Positions 5,760 to 15,547 of a DNA stretch of 39,611 bases are shown here, one piece after another. The translations under genes and the position numbers were made by a program. Every line of letters begins with the position of its first letter. Positions within the stretch are counted from its first letter, which is position 1. This DNA comes from Bacteroidales bacterium (lineage in GTDB: Bacteria; Bacteroidota; Bacteroidia; Bacteroidales; ML635J-15), in the NCBI GenBank assembly GCA_017551515.1, contig JAFZLK010000119.1:1-39611 (forward strand), given 5' to 3'. The notes beneath the pieces are model-generated. The model did no database searches and was not told where the DNA came from. It saw nothing but the letters and a program-made list of their open reading frames with translations.

Positions 5760-7637
5760 TTATCTTCCCATCAATACCAATAGCACACTTATATCAGATG
5801 GAGAAACACCACTGATTCGTGATGCCTGACCGATAGTGTGAGGATTTATTTTCATCAGTTTTTGTCTTGCTTCTGTCGAGAGTGAATTTACTTCTGCATA
5901 GTTAATCTTTCCTTCAATTACAATATTTTCAAGTCGCTTCAACTTGTCGGCAATGAGTTTTTCTCGTTCGATGTAGCCTGAGTATTTCAATAGAATTTCG
6001 GCTGCATCAACAATCTCGTCCTTCTTGTCACCAAAGCTCGCAACTAGGTTGTTAAGGTCTTCGTCGTATGGACATAAAACCTTGATTTTCACCTGTGGAC
6101 GAGTGATTATATTGTTCATTTTTATACTTTGCTTCAGTTCCGAACTACCTAATTCTGAGAGCATTGCATTGATAGTTTCGGGCTTGCAACTCTGGTTGTT
6201 GCAGAAGTCAATAAGTTGATCACGCTTTGCAATTTTGTCTTCGTAAACTTTAAGTCGTTCATCACTTGCCAAACCAATATTGTGCGACAATTCTGTAAGT
6301 CTAACATCGCAGTTGTCCTGACGAAGAAGAATGCGGAATTCTGCCCGCGAAGTGAACATTCTATATGGTTCGTCAACTCCCTTTGTGATGAGGTCATCAA
6401 TTAGAACACCTATGTAAGCTTGGTCGCGGTTGAGTGTAAACTCAGGTTTGTCGTTGATTTTCAGATGAGCATTTATACCAGCGATTATGCCCTGTCCAGC
6501 TGCTTCTTCGTAACCGGTTGTACCATTGATTTGTCCTGCAAAATACAGATTTTCAATGAGTTTTGTTTCCAAAGTGGCTTTCAGTTGGGTAGGGTGGAAG
6601 AAGTCGTATTCGATGGCATAGCCGGGACGGAAAATCTTGGCATTTTCGAGACCTTTGATTTTACGCAATGCTTCGTACTGGACATCTATCGGCAGCGAAG
6701 ATGAAAATCCATTGAGGTAGAATTCCACAGAGGTTTCACCTTCTGGCTCAAGGAATAGTTGGTGTTTGTCCTTGTCGGGGAAGGTAACCAGTTTTGTCTC
6801 AATGCTCGGGCAATAGCGCGGACCTATGCTTTTGATGGTTCCGTCATAGAGTGGAGAATCCTTAAGTCCCTTGCGCAGAGTGTCGTGGACTTCTTCGTTG
6901 GTGTAAGTTATGTAGCAGCTTCGCTGTTTTAGAAAATGCTGGTTGTAGTTGTGCATATAGGAGAATGGAATGATGGTTTCATCACCGCTTTGTTCCTGTA
7001 AATCACTGAAGTTAATGGTTCGACCATCGATTCTGACAGGTGTGCCAGTTTTCATGCGGTCGTAGGTGAAACCAAGTTCGGCGAGGTTTTGTGTAAGTCC
7101 AACAGCAGATGGTTCCGAAATTCGACCGCCTTCGAAATGGCTATGTCCTATGTGCATCAGTCCGTTAAGGAAGGTGCCGGTTGTGAGAATCACTGCTTTT
7201 GCATAAACCTTTATGCCGAGGTAAGTTTCAATTCCGCATGCGCGATTATTTTCTACAAGTACCTTATTTACAGTATCTTGTAGAAAAGAAACATTCTTTA
7301 TTGCTTCGAGTTGGCTACGCCATTCGGCACTGAAGACCATTCTGTCGCACTGAGCGCGGGGACTCCACATTGCTGGGCCTTTCGACATGTTGAGCATGCG
7401 GAATTGTATCATTGCCTTGTCGGTAACGATTCCCGAAAGTCCACCCAGCGCATCTATCTCCCTGACAATCTGACCTTTGGCAACTCCACCCATTGCAGGA
7501 TTGCACGACATTTGCGCAATTTTGTTCATGTCGATGGTTACGAGCAAAACCTTGCTTCCCATATTTGCTGCCGCTGCTGCCGCCTCGCATCCTGCATGTC
7601 CTGCACCGACTACTATAACATCGTAATTTTCAGTCAT
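5760..7637 (-). CDS. mnmG: tRNA uridine-5-carboxymethylaminomethyl modification enzyme MnmG (GidA)
   Basis: MnmG works with MnmE to install the carboxymethylaminomethyl group at wobble uridine 34 of several tRNAs, using FAD, NADH and methylene-tetrahydrofolate. The 625-residue length is standard. An N-terminal dinucleotide fold is visible (DVIVVGAGHAGCEAAAAA, residues ~6-23). It is followed by the family motif SCNPAMGGVAKGQIVREIDALGG, TTGTFLNGLMHIG, and the second FAD motif YFAGQINGTTGYEEAAGQG (about residue 370). The C-terminal helical domain, which contacts MnmE and tRNA, ends in INPHTIGQASRISGVSPSDIS. A -7 promoter element lies at 7722-7729. In many bacteria this gene is near the origin, which fits the parS-like sites nearby. 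Confidence 0.98.
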   Translation of the reverse strand: MTENYDVIVVGAGHAGCEAAAAAANMGSKVLLVTIDMNKIAQMSCNPAMGGVAKGQIVREIDALGGLSGIVTDKAMIQFRMLNMSKGPAMWSPRAQCDRMVFSAEWRSQLEAIKNVSFLQDTVNKVLVENNRACGIETYLGIKVYAKAVILTTGTFLNGLMHIGHSHFEGGRISEPSAVGLTQNLAELGFTYDRMKTGTPVRIDGRTINFSDLQEQSGDETIIPFSYMHNYNQHFLKQRSCYITYTNEEVHDTLRKGLKDSPLYDGTIKSIGPRYCPSIETKLVTFPDKDKHQLFLEPEGETSVEFYLNGFSSSLPIDVQYEALRKIKGLENAKIFRPGYAIEYDFFHPTQLKATLETKLIENLYFAGQINGTTGYEEAAGQGIIAGINAHLKINDKPEFTLNRDQAYIGVLIDDLITKGVDEPYRMFTSRAEFRILLRQDNCDVRLTELSHNIGLASDERLKVYEDKIAKRDQLIDFCNNQSCKPETINAMLSELGSSELKQSIKMNNIITRPQVKIKVLCPYDEDLNNLVASFGDKKDEIVDAAEILLKYSGYIEREKLIADKLKRLENIVIEGKINYAEVNSLSTEARQKLMKINPHTIGQASRISGVSPSDISVLLVLMGR

Positions 7638-7721
7638 TTATTGTAGATTATTTTTAGTTCGTTTATGTGAATTGTTTGCTTTTGCAAAAGTGCCATAGCG
7701 ATAAGTATTTTATTGTGGTTG

Positions 7722-7729
7722 CAAAAGTA
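7722..7729 (-). promoter_or_regulatory. Bacteroidota -7 promoter element for mnmG
   Basis: On the minus strand this reads TACTTTTG, an exact match to the TAnnTTTG -7 consensus, about 85 nt upstream of the mnmG start. No clear TTTG -33 box is seen at the usual distance. Confidence 0.5.
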
Positions 7730-7772
7730 GTTAATATTTTTGGTTTCTGATTATAAGCATATATAAAGTTGT

Positions 7773-7793
7773 CGTGTGCGACGTAATCGTCGC
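7773..7793 (+). repeat. Left REP hairpin of the RAYT unit
   Basis: CGTGTGCGACG-TAAT-CGTCGC forms a 6-bp stem and is preceded by a GTGT foot. It is inverted relative to 8882-8902, with one mismatch in the loop. It lies 66 bp upstream of the RAYT start codon. Confidence 0.75.
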
Positions 7794-7812
7794 CAATAAA
7801 CAAAAAAAACTT

Positions 7813-7820
7813 TATATTTG
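7813..7820 (+). promoter_or_regulatory. -7 promoter element of the RAYT gene
   Basis: TATATTTG matches TAnnTTTG exactly and ends 18 nt before the ATG at 7839. A start at 7818, also in frame, would lie inside this element and is therefore unlikely. Confidence 0.55.
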
Positions 7821-7838
7821 CTTTTCAAAAATATAACT

Positions 7839-8858
7839 ATGCCTAGAAACACAGACAAGCGGCCTTTGCCACAACAGCATAAGCGTAGCCATCATAACGA
7901 CTACCATAGACGAGGCATTTATATGATAACACTATGCACCGATGGTCGGTTGCCTTTGCTTGGTACTCTTATAGGCAATACTCCTGAAACTGCTACAATT
8001 AGTCCGTCTTTACTTGGATTGCAGGTGCTACAATGTTGGAACAATATCCCATCCATTCAGAAACAATTAGCACAAAAGAAAACGGAGCGAACAGGAGTGC
8101 TTTGTCAACGCGACATTTCTCTCATAGCTTGCCAGCTTATGCCAGATCATTTTCATGGGATTATCTTTGTACATACGGAAATGGATGTTTCCATAGGTGA
8201 TGTTGTGCGGGGCTTTATGGTCGGATGCACAAAAGCTTATAATGTACAAAATTCTGTAGAAGAAAGAAGTCATATATCTCTTAAGCCATTTTGGGAGAAG
8301 GGTTTTCACGACCGCATATTGCTTCATGCCGGACAACTTCAGAACATGATAGAATATGTCCGCGACAATCCTCGTCGTGTATGGTTGAAGAAAATGAGAC
8401 CAGAATATTTTGCAGTTCAGCATAATGTGCATTGGAATGACCATTGTTTCTCTGCGGTTGGTAATATTTTACTTTTGGACAATCTTTTATGTGCTGTTCA
8501 TGTGCGAAGTCGCTTTTCGGAAGAGGATGCACGCAACTATATGAATGACTGCATTGTTACTGCGAGAAAGGGAACAGTACTAATAGGTGCATTCATCAGC
8601 CAGAAAGAGAAGCAAGTTCTTGAGGTTGCTTTGAAAGAAGGGCTTCCTGTTATTATTTTGTTGCCTCATGGTTTATCGGAGTTTTATAAGCCAGTTGGTA
8701 TGTTTATGGAAGCATGTGCGCAAGGTAAGATGCTTTTCCTAACTGATGCTTCTGATGAAGAAAGTACGCGCAAAAGAATTTCAAGGGAAGAATGCCAAAG
8801 GCTCAACGCTATTGCCGAAGAAATGATGGAATGGGCAATGGCAAACAAAGAAGAGTAG
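7839..8858 (+). CDS. REP-associated tyrosine transposase fused to a DprA/SLOG-like domain
   Basis: The 339-residue protein has two parts. Residues 1-~185 form a Y1 transposase of the RAYT type. The HUH motif is H104-F-H106 in MPDHFHGIIFV, and the likely catalytic Tyr is Y173 in MIEYVRDNPRR; GIYMITLCTDGR is the usual first strand. The family nicks and rejoins single-stranded DNA at REP hairpins. Residues ~200-339 resemble the DprA/SLOG Rossmann fold: GNILLLDN, GTVLIGAFISQKEKQVLEVAL, GLPVIILLPHGL and GKMLFLT. SLOG domains bind nucleotides or nucleotide-like ligands; DprA binds single-stranded DNA. The ATG at 7839 is chosen because the -7 box lies just upstream. The gene is intact and sits between inverted REPs. 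The RAYT call is firm; the second domain is a pattern-based call. Confidence 0.85.
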   Translation: MPRNTDKRPLPQQHKRSHHNDYHRRGIYMITLCTDGRLPLLGTLIGNTPETATISPSLLGLQVLQCWNNIPSIQKQLAQKKTERTGVLCQRDISLIACQLMPDHFHGIIFVHTEMDVSIGDVVRGFMVGCTKAYNVQNSVEERSHISLKPFWEKGFHDRILLHAGQLQNMIEYVRDNPRRVWLKKMRPEYFAVQHNVHWNDHCFSAVGNILLLDNLLCAVHVRSRFSEEDARNYMNDCIVTARKGTVLIGAFISQKEKQVLEVALKEGLPVIILLPHGLSEFYKPVGMFMEACAQGKMLFLTDASDEESTRKRISREECQRLNAIAEEMMEWAMANKEE

Positions 8859-8881
8859 TGGCATTGGTGTGGCGTGTTAGC

Positions 8882-8902
8882 GCGACGAGTACGTCGCACA
8901 CG
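8882..8902 (-). repeat. Right REP hairpin of the RAYT unit
   Basis: This is the reverse complement of the left REP with one loop difference. GCGACG and CGTCGC form the stem. It starts 24 bp after the transposase stop codon. Confidence 0.75.
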
Positions 8903-8970
8903 GAAACTACAGAGACAAAAAAATCTTCACAAAAGTTTTCCTGAAATTAGGAAATAATATAACTTTGTCG

Positions 8971-9209
8971 CGTTCCAATAGGAACGACATATTTGAAAAG
9001 GCGTTTACTTGCGCTTTGTTTTGACTTGCAGAAACTTCGCAAACTTCTGAAACTCTGTCGGAACATTAGCAATGGTAGATGTCTGCGTAATACGATATTC
9101 CCTTATCGTTATAGGCGTGGACTTCTGCGTTGCTCGTTTTACAGAGTTGGGCAATGCGAAGGCCTCTGCGAGTGGAGCGGGCAATAGTACGGACTCCACG
9201 CTTCTTTTT
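8971..9209 (+). ncRNA. Candidate structured RNA, copy B
   Basis: This is homologous in architecture to 1396-1594. A perfect hairpin (8971-8976/8981-8986, AATA loop) is followed by the identical ACATATTTGA (8987-8996) and a second imperfect hairpin (about 8997-9017). Helix P1 pairs 9024-9032 with 9165-9173 (9 bp, one G-U), and P2 pairs 9035-9041 with 9155-9161 (7 bp). They are separated by AA and GCC, matching AA and ACC in copy A. P2 and much of P1 have different bases from copy A but still pair. GCGTGGA at 9115-9121 is complementary to TCCACGC at 9195-9201, giving the same pseudoknot. GTTTTACAG (9136-9144) lies 15 nt after GCGTGG, against 16 nt in copy A. A U-rich tract follows at 9202-9209. 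TTTG at 8964-8967 could serve as a -33 box. A gene begins 65 nt downstream. Confidence 0.6.
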
Positions 9210-9274
9210 ATATGCCTAACTAAAGTAAATAAATTGCCGTTTAGGGAGTTCTGCGGGGTAAAAATGAATGTTAT

Positions 9275-9613
9275 ATGTCAGTAAAAAACGCAGGAGAAAA
9301 TTTTCCTTTGAACGAAAAAGAGATTTTAAAGATTACTTCCCCACGAAATTTTATTGAAGTATTTAAAGTGATTTTCATTGAAAAAGAAGAACGGTGGGTT
9401 GTAATTGCAGCAAATTGGAATAAGCAACCTCGTCTTTGTATGCGTTGGTTTTGGGATAAATCTGGTTTTCCACAATCTCATGGATGGGCAGCATGGATGG
9501 TAATAACCCCAAAACTTGCAGATGCCATTTTATCGAAATTTTTAATAAATCCAGCTGAAATGAGTAGAATAAGTAAGTTTCTAGCAGGCGAATTGAAAGG
9601 AGAAGAGTTATGA
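9275..9613 (+). CDS. Hypothetical protein, 112 residues
   Basis: This is a soluble protein with no signal peptide. It is rich in Trp (VVIAANWNKQPRLCMRWFWDKSGFPQSHGWAAWMVI) and ends in a helical segment (KLADAILSKFLINPAEMSRISKFLAG). I do not recognise the family. Its last codons overlap the start of the next gene by 4 nt (ATGA), so the two are translationally coupled. The gene lies 65 nt downstream of structured element B and is more AT-rich than the housekeeping genes, suggesting accessory content. The aromatic-rich core may be a small binding domain, but that is speculation. Confidence 0.65.
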   Translation: MSVKNAGENFPLNEKEILKITSPRNFIEVFKVIFIEKEERWVVIAANWNKQPRLCMRWFWDKSGFPQSHGWAAWMVITPKLADAILSKFLINPAEMSRISKFLAGELKGEEL

Positions 9614-11247
9614 AAAAGTTGATAATTACTGTAATATTTGTATTTGCATTATTTTTAAGTATTTTTGCTCAAAATGCTCAAACTCCATATCAAAAAAAGC
9701 AATTTGAATTGGCAAAAAAGTATTTTCAGATTTTTTATGGATATCAGATGACAATGTCCGAGTCTGTTTTTTTTGAAGAACTTGCAGAGGGAAAAGAGGT
9801 GAGAGATTTTTTGCTTGGACTTGGCATTTTGAGTTATGCGATGGAACATTCTGAAGCTCAGGTTGAATATGTATTAGCACAAATGGAAAAAGAATACAAA
9901 GCAGCCGAAAAACTGAAAAATGAGACAGATTTTAGATTAGAAAAAGAAGCGAAAGACTTAAAGGCAAAAAAAGAGTATGAAAATACTGATGTAGGAGCAA
10001 TACGCAAAAATGTAAAATCTGATTTTGAAAAATGGAATCAAAGGGGAGAATTTGAGAAAGAATGTGATTATGAAAAACGTCTTGAACGTATGTCACAAAT
10101 GGTATTTGATAGTATTTGTATAAAGCAAATTTTACATAGAGTAAATACAAATCTTTATTTTAAGAAGAAACAACTTTTACGATATAATTTATTAGATGAA
10201 TATTTTACTTTATTTTTCGAAATTAACAACATTGAATATCAAAGTAATATTAATGTTCCAATTGACCAAGCAGAAGATTTTAAAAATGACTTTAATGATA
10301 TAAATTTTAAAGTTGATGACTATGATTTGGTGTATGTGGGGAATAGGCTATGTCCTACTTTTTTAACGATAATATATCCAAACAATGCAAAATTTCGTGG
10401 AAAACCTAAATATAAGTTTCCAGTAACTCACACTAATGCAACAGAGATAACATTGCCATTCGATAGTCTTGAAATAGATAATAAATATCTAAATGGTTAT
10501 GTTTTTAAATTATCCGAAGCAAAAGTCATTGCCAAACAACGCGAATTAGAGAGGCAAAGGTTAGATTCTTTGGAACTTGCATCCTTTAACAACCAATTGG
10601 ATTCAATATACAATGACTACAATAATAGATTGCTTCAAAATCCATACAACAGAACAAAAGCAACCTTAAAAGATTATGCTAATATAGATTCTTTTACAGA
10701 TAAAGACAGTCGGAAATATGAGTTTAATCGCCGAGTATCTAATATGAAATTAGAATTCGAACGTTTAAACGAACAATTTGAAACCATGCATAAATATGAA
10801 TATAATAAGAATGGAAAACTATTTGATAATAAGGCACAATTTGATAAATTTTATATTCAAGATGACTCTACTTATTTGTCTGAAGTTGAAAAAAGAACAA
10901 AAATAAATTATCTTAAATCGAAATCAGGAATAATTGAAGCGATGGATTTTCAAAAAGAAAATAAACCAACAATTGTTTCTGAGTTTATATCAAGTTATAC
11001 AGGTTATTATACAGATTATGCACAAAAAAATGCTGAAAGAAATGAGATTTTGTCTTTTATAAAGAAAAATGAAAATAAAACGTATTTTCCTCAAATAATA
11101 GACTTTGTAATAGAAAAAAACATTGGACTTAATAAAGAATGGAATAAAAATGGTCATTTCTTTGAAAATAAAACAGAATTTTACAAAGCTTTTATATCTG
11201 AAAATTACAAGAATATATTGAAGGTAAAAAAGAAAAATAAGAAATAG
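9610..11247 (+). CDS. Secreted or periplasmic charged protein with repeated WNKNG-type motifs
   Basis: The 545-residue product starts with a Sec signal peptide (MKKLIITVIFVFALFLSIFAQ, cleavage likely after AQ at about 21-22). Residues ~75-130 are Lys/Glu-rich and probably coiled coil. Three segments share a pattern: WNQRGEFEKECDYEKRL (about 137), YNKNGKLFDNKAQFDKFYI (about 397) and WNKNGHFFENKTEFYKAFI (about 515). The form W-x-x-x-G-x-F-E-x-x-x-D/E-Y/F recurs in Bacteroidota exported proteins as a short helical motif. The C-terminus is Lys-rich. It is translationally coupled to the preceding gene. The sequence is strongly AT-rich. Function unknown. Confidence 0.7.
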   Translation: MKKLIITVIFVFALFLSIFAQNAQTPYQKKQFELAKKYFQIFYGYQMTMSESVFFEELAEGKEVRDFLLGLGILSYAMEHSEAQVEYVLAQMEKEYKAAEKLKNETDFRLEKEAKDLKAKKEYENTDVGAIRKNVKSDFEKWNQRGEFEKECDYEKRLERMSQMVFDSICIKQILHRVNTNLYFKKKQLLRYNLLDEYFTLFFEINNIEYQSNINVPIDQAEDFKNDFNDINFKVDDYDLVYVGNRLCPTFLTIIYPNNAKFRGKPKYKFPVTHTNATEITLPFDSLEIDNKYLNGYVFKLSEAKVIAKQRELERQRLDSLELASFNNQLDSIYNDYNNRLLQNPYNRTKATLKDYANIDSFTDKDSRKYEFNRRVSNMKLEFERLNEQFETMHKYEYNKNGKLFDNKAQFDKFYIQDDSTYLSEVEKRTKINYLKSKSGIIEAMDFQKENKPTIVSEFISSYTGYYTDYAQKNAERNEILSFIKKNENKTYFPQIIDFVIEKNIGLNKEWNKNGHFFENKTEFYKAFISENYKNILKVKKKNKK

Positions 11248-11258
11248 TAAATATTCAA

Positions 11259-11279
11259 TTACATTAATTATTAATGTAA
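11259..11279. other. AT-rich hairpin after the 545-residue gene
   Basis: TTACATTAA and TTAATGTAA form a perfect 9-bp stem around TTA, 12 bp after the stop codon. It is followed by A residues rather than T on the plus strand, so it may be a 3'-end stabiliser and not an intrinsic terminator. Confidence 0.4.
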
Positions 11280-11409
11280 AAAATAATTGTAAAACTCTGC
11301 TAAACATATAGTTGGACTACAATTTGTATTCCTTAAGAAAAAATTCCTACAGATATTTTGTTTATTATTCTCTGAATGCCAAAGTGTTATGTAAGAGGGT
11401 CTAAAATTT

Positions 11410-11428
11410 CCCTCATTGAGGGATTTTT
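11410..11428 (+). terminator. Possible intrinsic terminator ahead of the PNGase F-like gene
   Basis: CCCTC-ATT-GAGGG followed by ATTTTT. It ends 3 bp before the -7 element of the next gene, separating the two transcription units. The stem is short. Confidence 0.45.
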
Positions 11429-11430
11429 AA

Positions 11431-11438
11431 TACATTTG
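11431..11438 (+). promoter_or_regulatory. -7 promoter element for the PNGase F-like gene
   Basis: TACATTTG matches TAnnTTTG exactly and lies 18 nt upstream of the ATG at 11457. This supports that start over the in-frame ATG at 11376. Confidence 0.6.
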
Positions 11439-11456
11439 CGCAATAAATTTAAGATT

Positions 11457-13217
11457 ATGAAGAATGTAACCATTTATACCATTGCATTTCTGCTCATTTC
11501 AGCGTCTTGTTTTTCTCAAATCAAACCATTGAAAATCACCAAGAATGCCAACACATTCCATTATGAAGTTTACGAATACGGAAGTTCAATCGATACTTCT
11601 TTTATGGAAATTGTTTTGAAATCACCTGTATATAAGGTGGTTACTGAGGAGCAAGAGGGTCCGTTCGTTTCCGGTTATGGGCACGAAACAACAATCGTAA
11701 ATTTTGACTTGGATAGCGTTTTCGTGCGTGCAGAGTTTGATGGAAATACGGATGAGCGTTTCGAGGTGGCTTCAAAGTTCAGGCGTACCGATATAAAGTA
11801 CGATACCGCTAATATTGACGGACTTACCTGCTACACCTGCAACATCAATAGCAACAAACTCGAATTTTTTGTGCAAGATTTTCCTTACGATTTGAATCCT
11901 GTGCCATACTACGGACGATTCAAGGGTTTGTTGGTGGCGTTCAAGCGCAATGGTCAGACATACATGCAATTGGCCAATGCATCTTTCGACAAAAATGCAA
12001 CAAAAAATTTCTACGAAAAAGGTGATTACAAGCGTGTTACTGGCAGAGAACTATCGCAAATCAAAAAGAACAAACTGATTGTTACCACTCGTGTTTTCGA
12101 TGATGTTCAGTTGAGTTGGGGACAGAAAAACGACTGTATTAAAGGAGATTATAATGCTAATGTGCCTTTTGATAGTGTTTTGCATTATGCTGGTGGTACG
12201 CTTGCTTTGAAAAGGGTGCGCTTGCCAGAATTACCATCTCATTACCAGATATTTATCGAATTGCACCAGCATAGCAACGGCGATGCTTACGACCGTACAG
12301 GCAGCGTGTTTGTGATTCCGAATGTAGGGCAGGGACTTTGTCCGACTTTTTTCGATGGCATAAACTATCATTCCGATTCGCTACCGATATTTACAGGCAA
12401 GGATGGACAAAAGTATCAAGGTATTATGCCCGGAATTAGCCAGATGGAAAAATATAGAGTTTCGTCAATACCGTATGCACCGCCTGTGGAGTTGATGCGG
12501 TTTTTCACACCATTCGGTGTAGGTCATTTCAACGATAGAGTTCAACTTGATGGTCTTGAGTGGAAGGACGAAACCTTTTACAAACAGGAAGTTACCGACA
12601 TTGCACCTTTGCTTCGTGGCGAGGTGTGGATAGGCGTTTGGATTGGCAACTACGATGGTGGCGGTCATAAGGTTACGCTCGACATCAAGTCGTACCCGGG
12701 AAGCGAACTTATGAATGATGGCGAGTCGGATGACGGCAGAATGTGTGTATCATTGTTCAACACTTGCAACGTACTTGAAATGGCTGGGCAGAATTACGGA
12801 AAACTATTCGCTACCGACAGTCTAAGCATTGAAGTTTACATTCCCGAAGCCAAAAAAGTCCGTCTGCGCTATATCAGCACTGGACATGGTGGATGGGAGG
12901 GGGGCGATGAGTTCAATCCCAAGATAAATACAATTCTAATTGACGGAAAACCAGCATATTCGTACACACCGTGGCGCGAGGATTGTGGATGCTATCGCGA
13001 ATGGAATCCTGTGAGTGGCAACTTTTGGAATGGAATGTCGAGCAGCGACTATTCGCGTAGTGGTTGGTGTCCGGGAACTGCCACTCAGCCAGTGTATTTC
13101 GACTTAAGCCATCTTTCTGCTGGAAAGCATACTATCACAGTTGCCATTCCGCAAGGAGAACCACAGGCAGGCAGTTTCAGCCATTGGGCGGTAAGCGGAG
13201 TGCTGGTTGTGGAATAG
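11457..13217 (+). CDS. Secreted PNGase F-like peptide-N4-(N-acetyl-beta-glucosaminyl)asparagine amidase
   Basis: This family removes N-linked glycans by cleaving the Asn-GlcNAc amide bond. The ATG at 11457 gives 586 residues with a signal peptide (MKNVTIYTIAFLLISASCFSQ). The C-terminal ~330 residues resemble the two-domain PNGase F fold. YDRTGSVFV contains D279, which lines up with the catalytic Asp of PNGase F. GGDEFNPKINTILIDG contains E485, which lines up with the second acidic residue. The hallmark R-x-G-W-C-P-G appears as SRSGWCPGTA. The third acidic residue of the classical enzyme is not obvious. The extra ~200 N-terminal residues resemble the longer, type II arrangement. It has its own promoter and is followed by a GH97 gene. 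Substrates are probably host glycoproteins (inference). Confidence 0.82.
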   Translation: MKNVTIYTIAFLLISASCFSQIKPLKITKNANTFHYEVYEYGSSIDTSFMEIVLKSPVYKVVTEEQEGPFVSGYGHETTIVNFDLDSVFVRAEFDGNTDERFEVASKFRRTDIKYDTANIDGLTCYTCNINSNKLEFFVQDFPYDLNPVPYYGRFKGLLVAFKRNGQTYMQLANASFDKNATKNFYEKGDYKRVTGRELSQIKKNKLIVTTRVFDDVQLSWGQKNDCIKGDYNANVPFDSVLHYAGGTLALKRVRLPELPSHYQIFIELHQHSNGDAYDRTGSVFVIPNVGQGLCPTFFDGINYHSDSLPIFTGKDGQKYQGIMPGISQMEKYRVSSIPYAPPVELMRFFTPFGVGHFNDRVQLDGLEWKDETFYKQEVTDIAPLLRGEVWIGVWIGNYDGGGHKVTLDIKSYPGSELMNDGESDDGRMCVSLFNTCNVLEMAGQNYGKLFATDSLSIEVYIPEAKKVRLRYISTGHGGWEGGDEFNPKINTILIDGKPAYSYTPWREDCGCYREWNPVSGNFWNGMSSSDYSRSGWCPGTATQPVYFDLSHLSAGKHTITVAIPQGEPQAGSFSHWAVSGVLVVE

Positions 13218-13223
13218 ATTTTA

Positions 13224-15545
<2,322 letters not shown>

Positions 15546-15547
15546 AA

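Larger units (their letters stand above)
7773..8902 (+). mobile_element. RAYT unit: REP-associated transposase between inverted REP palindromes
   Basis: The single transposase gene is bracketed by two 21-bp sequences in inverted orientation (7773-7793 and 8882-8902) that match at 20 of 21 positions. Each is itself a hairpin (GCGACG, short loop, CGTCGC) preceded by CGTGT. This is the arrangement expected when a Y1-type HUH transposase recognises REP hairpins, as in REPtrons of enterobacteria and pseudomonads. No flanking direct repeat is seen, which fits HUH transposition. The outer boundaries are set by the repeats. Confidence 0.7.

Noticed and set aside
3473..7637. Replication origin oriC
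   Set aside because: parS-like sites and mnmG hint at origin proximity, but there is no dnaA gene or clear DnaA-box cluster in view.
8993..9284. Short open frames inside structured element B
   Set aside because: They run on both strands through the paired regions and show no protein-like conservation with copy A; the RNA structure explains the sequence better.
11259..11279. AT-rich hairpin as intrinsic terminator
   Set aside because: It is followed by A residues instead of a U tract, so it is kept as a hairpin only.
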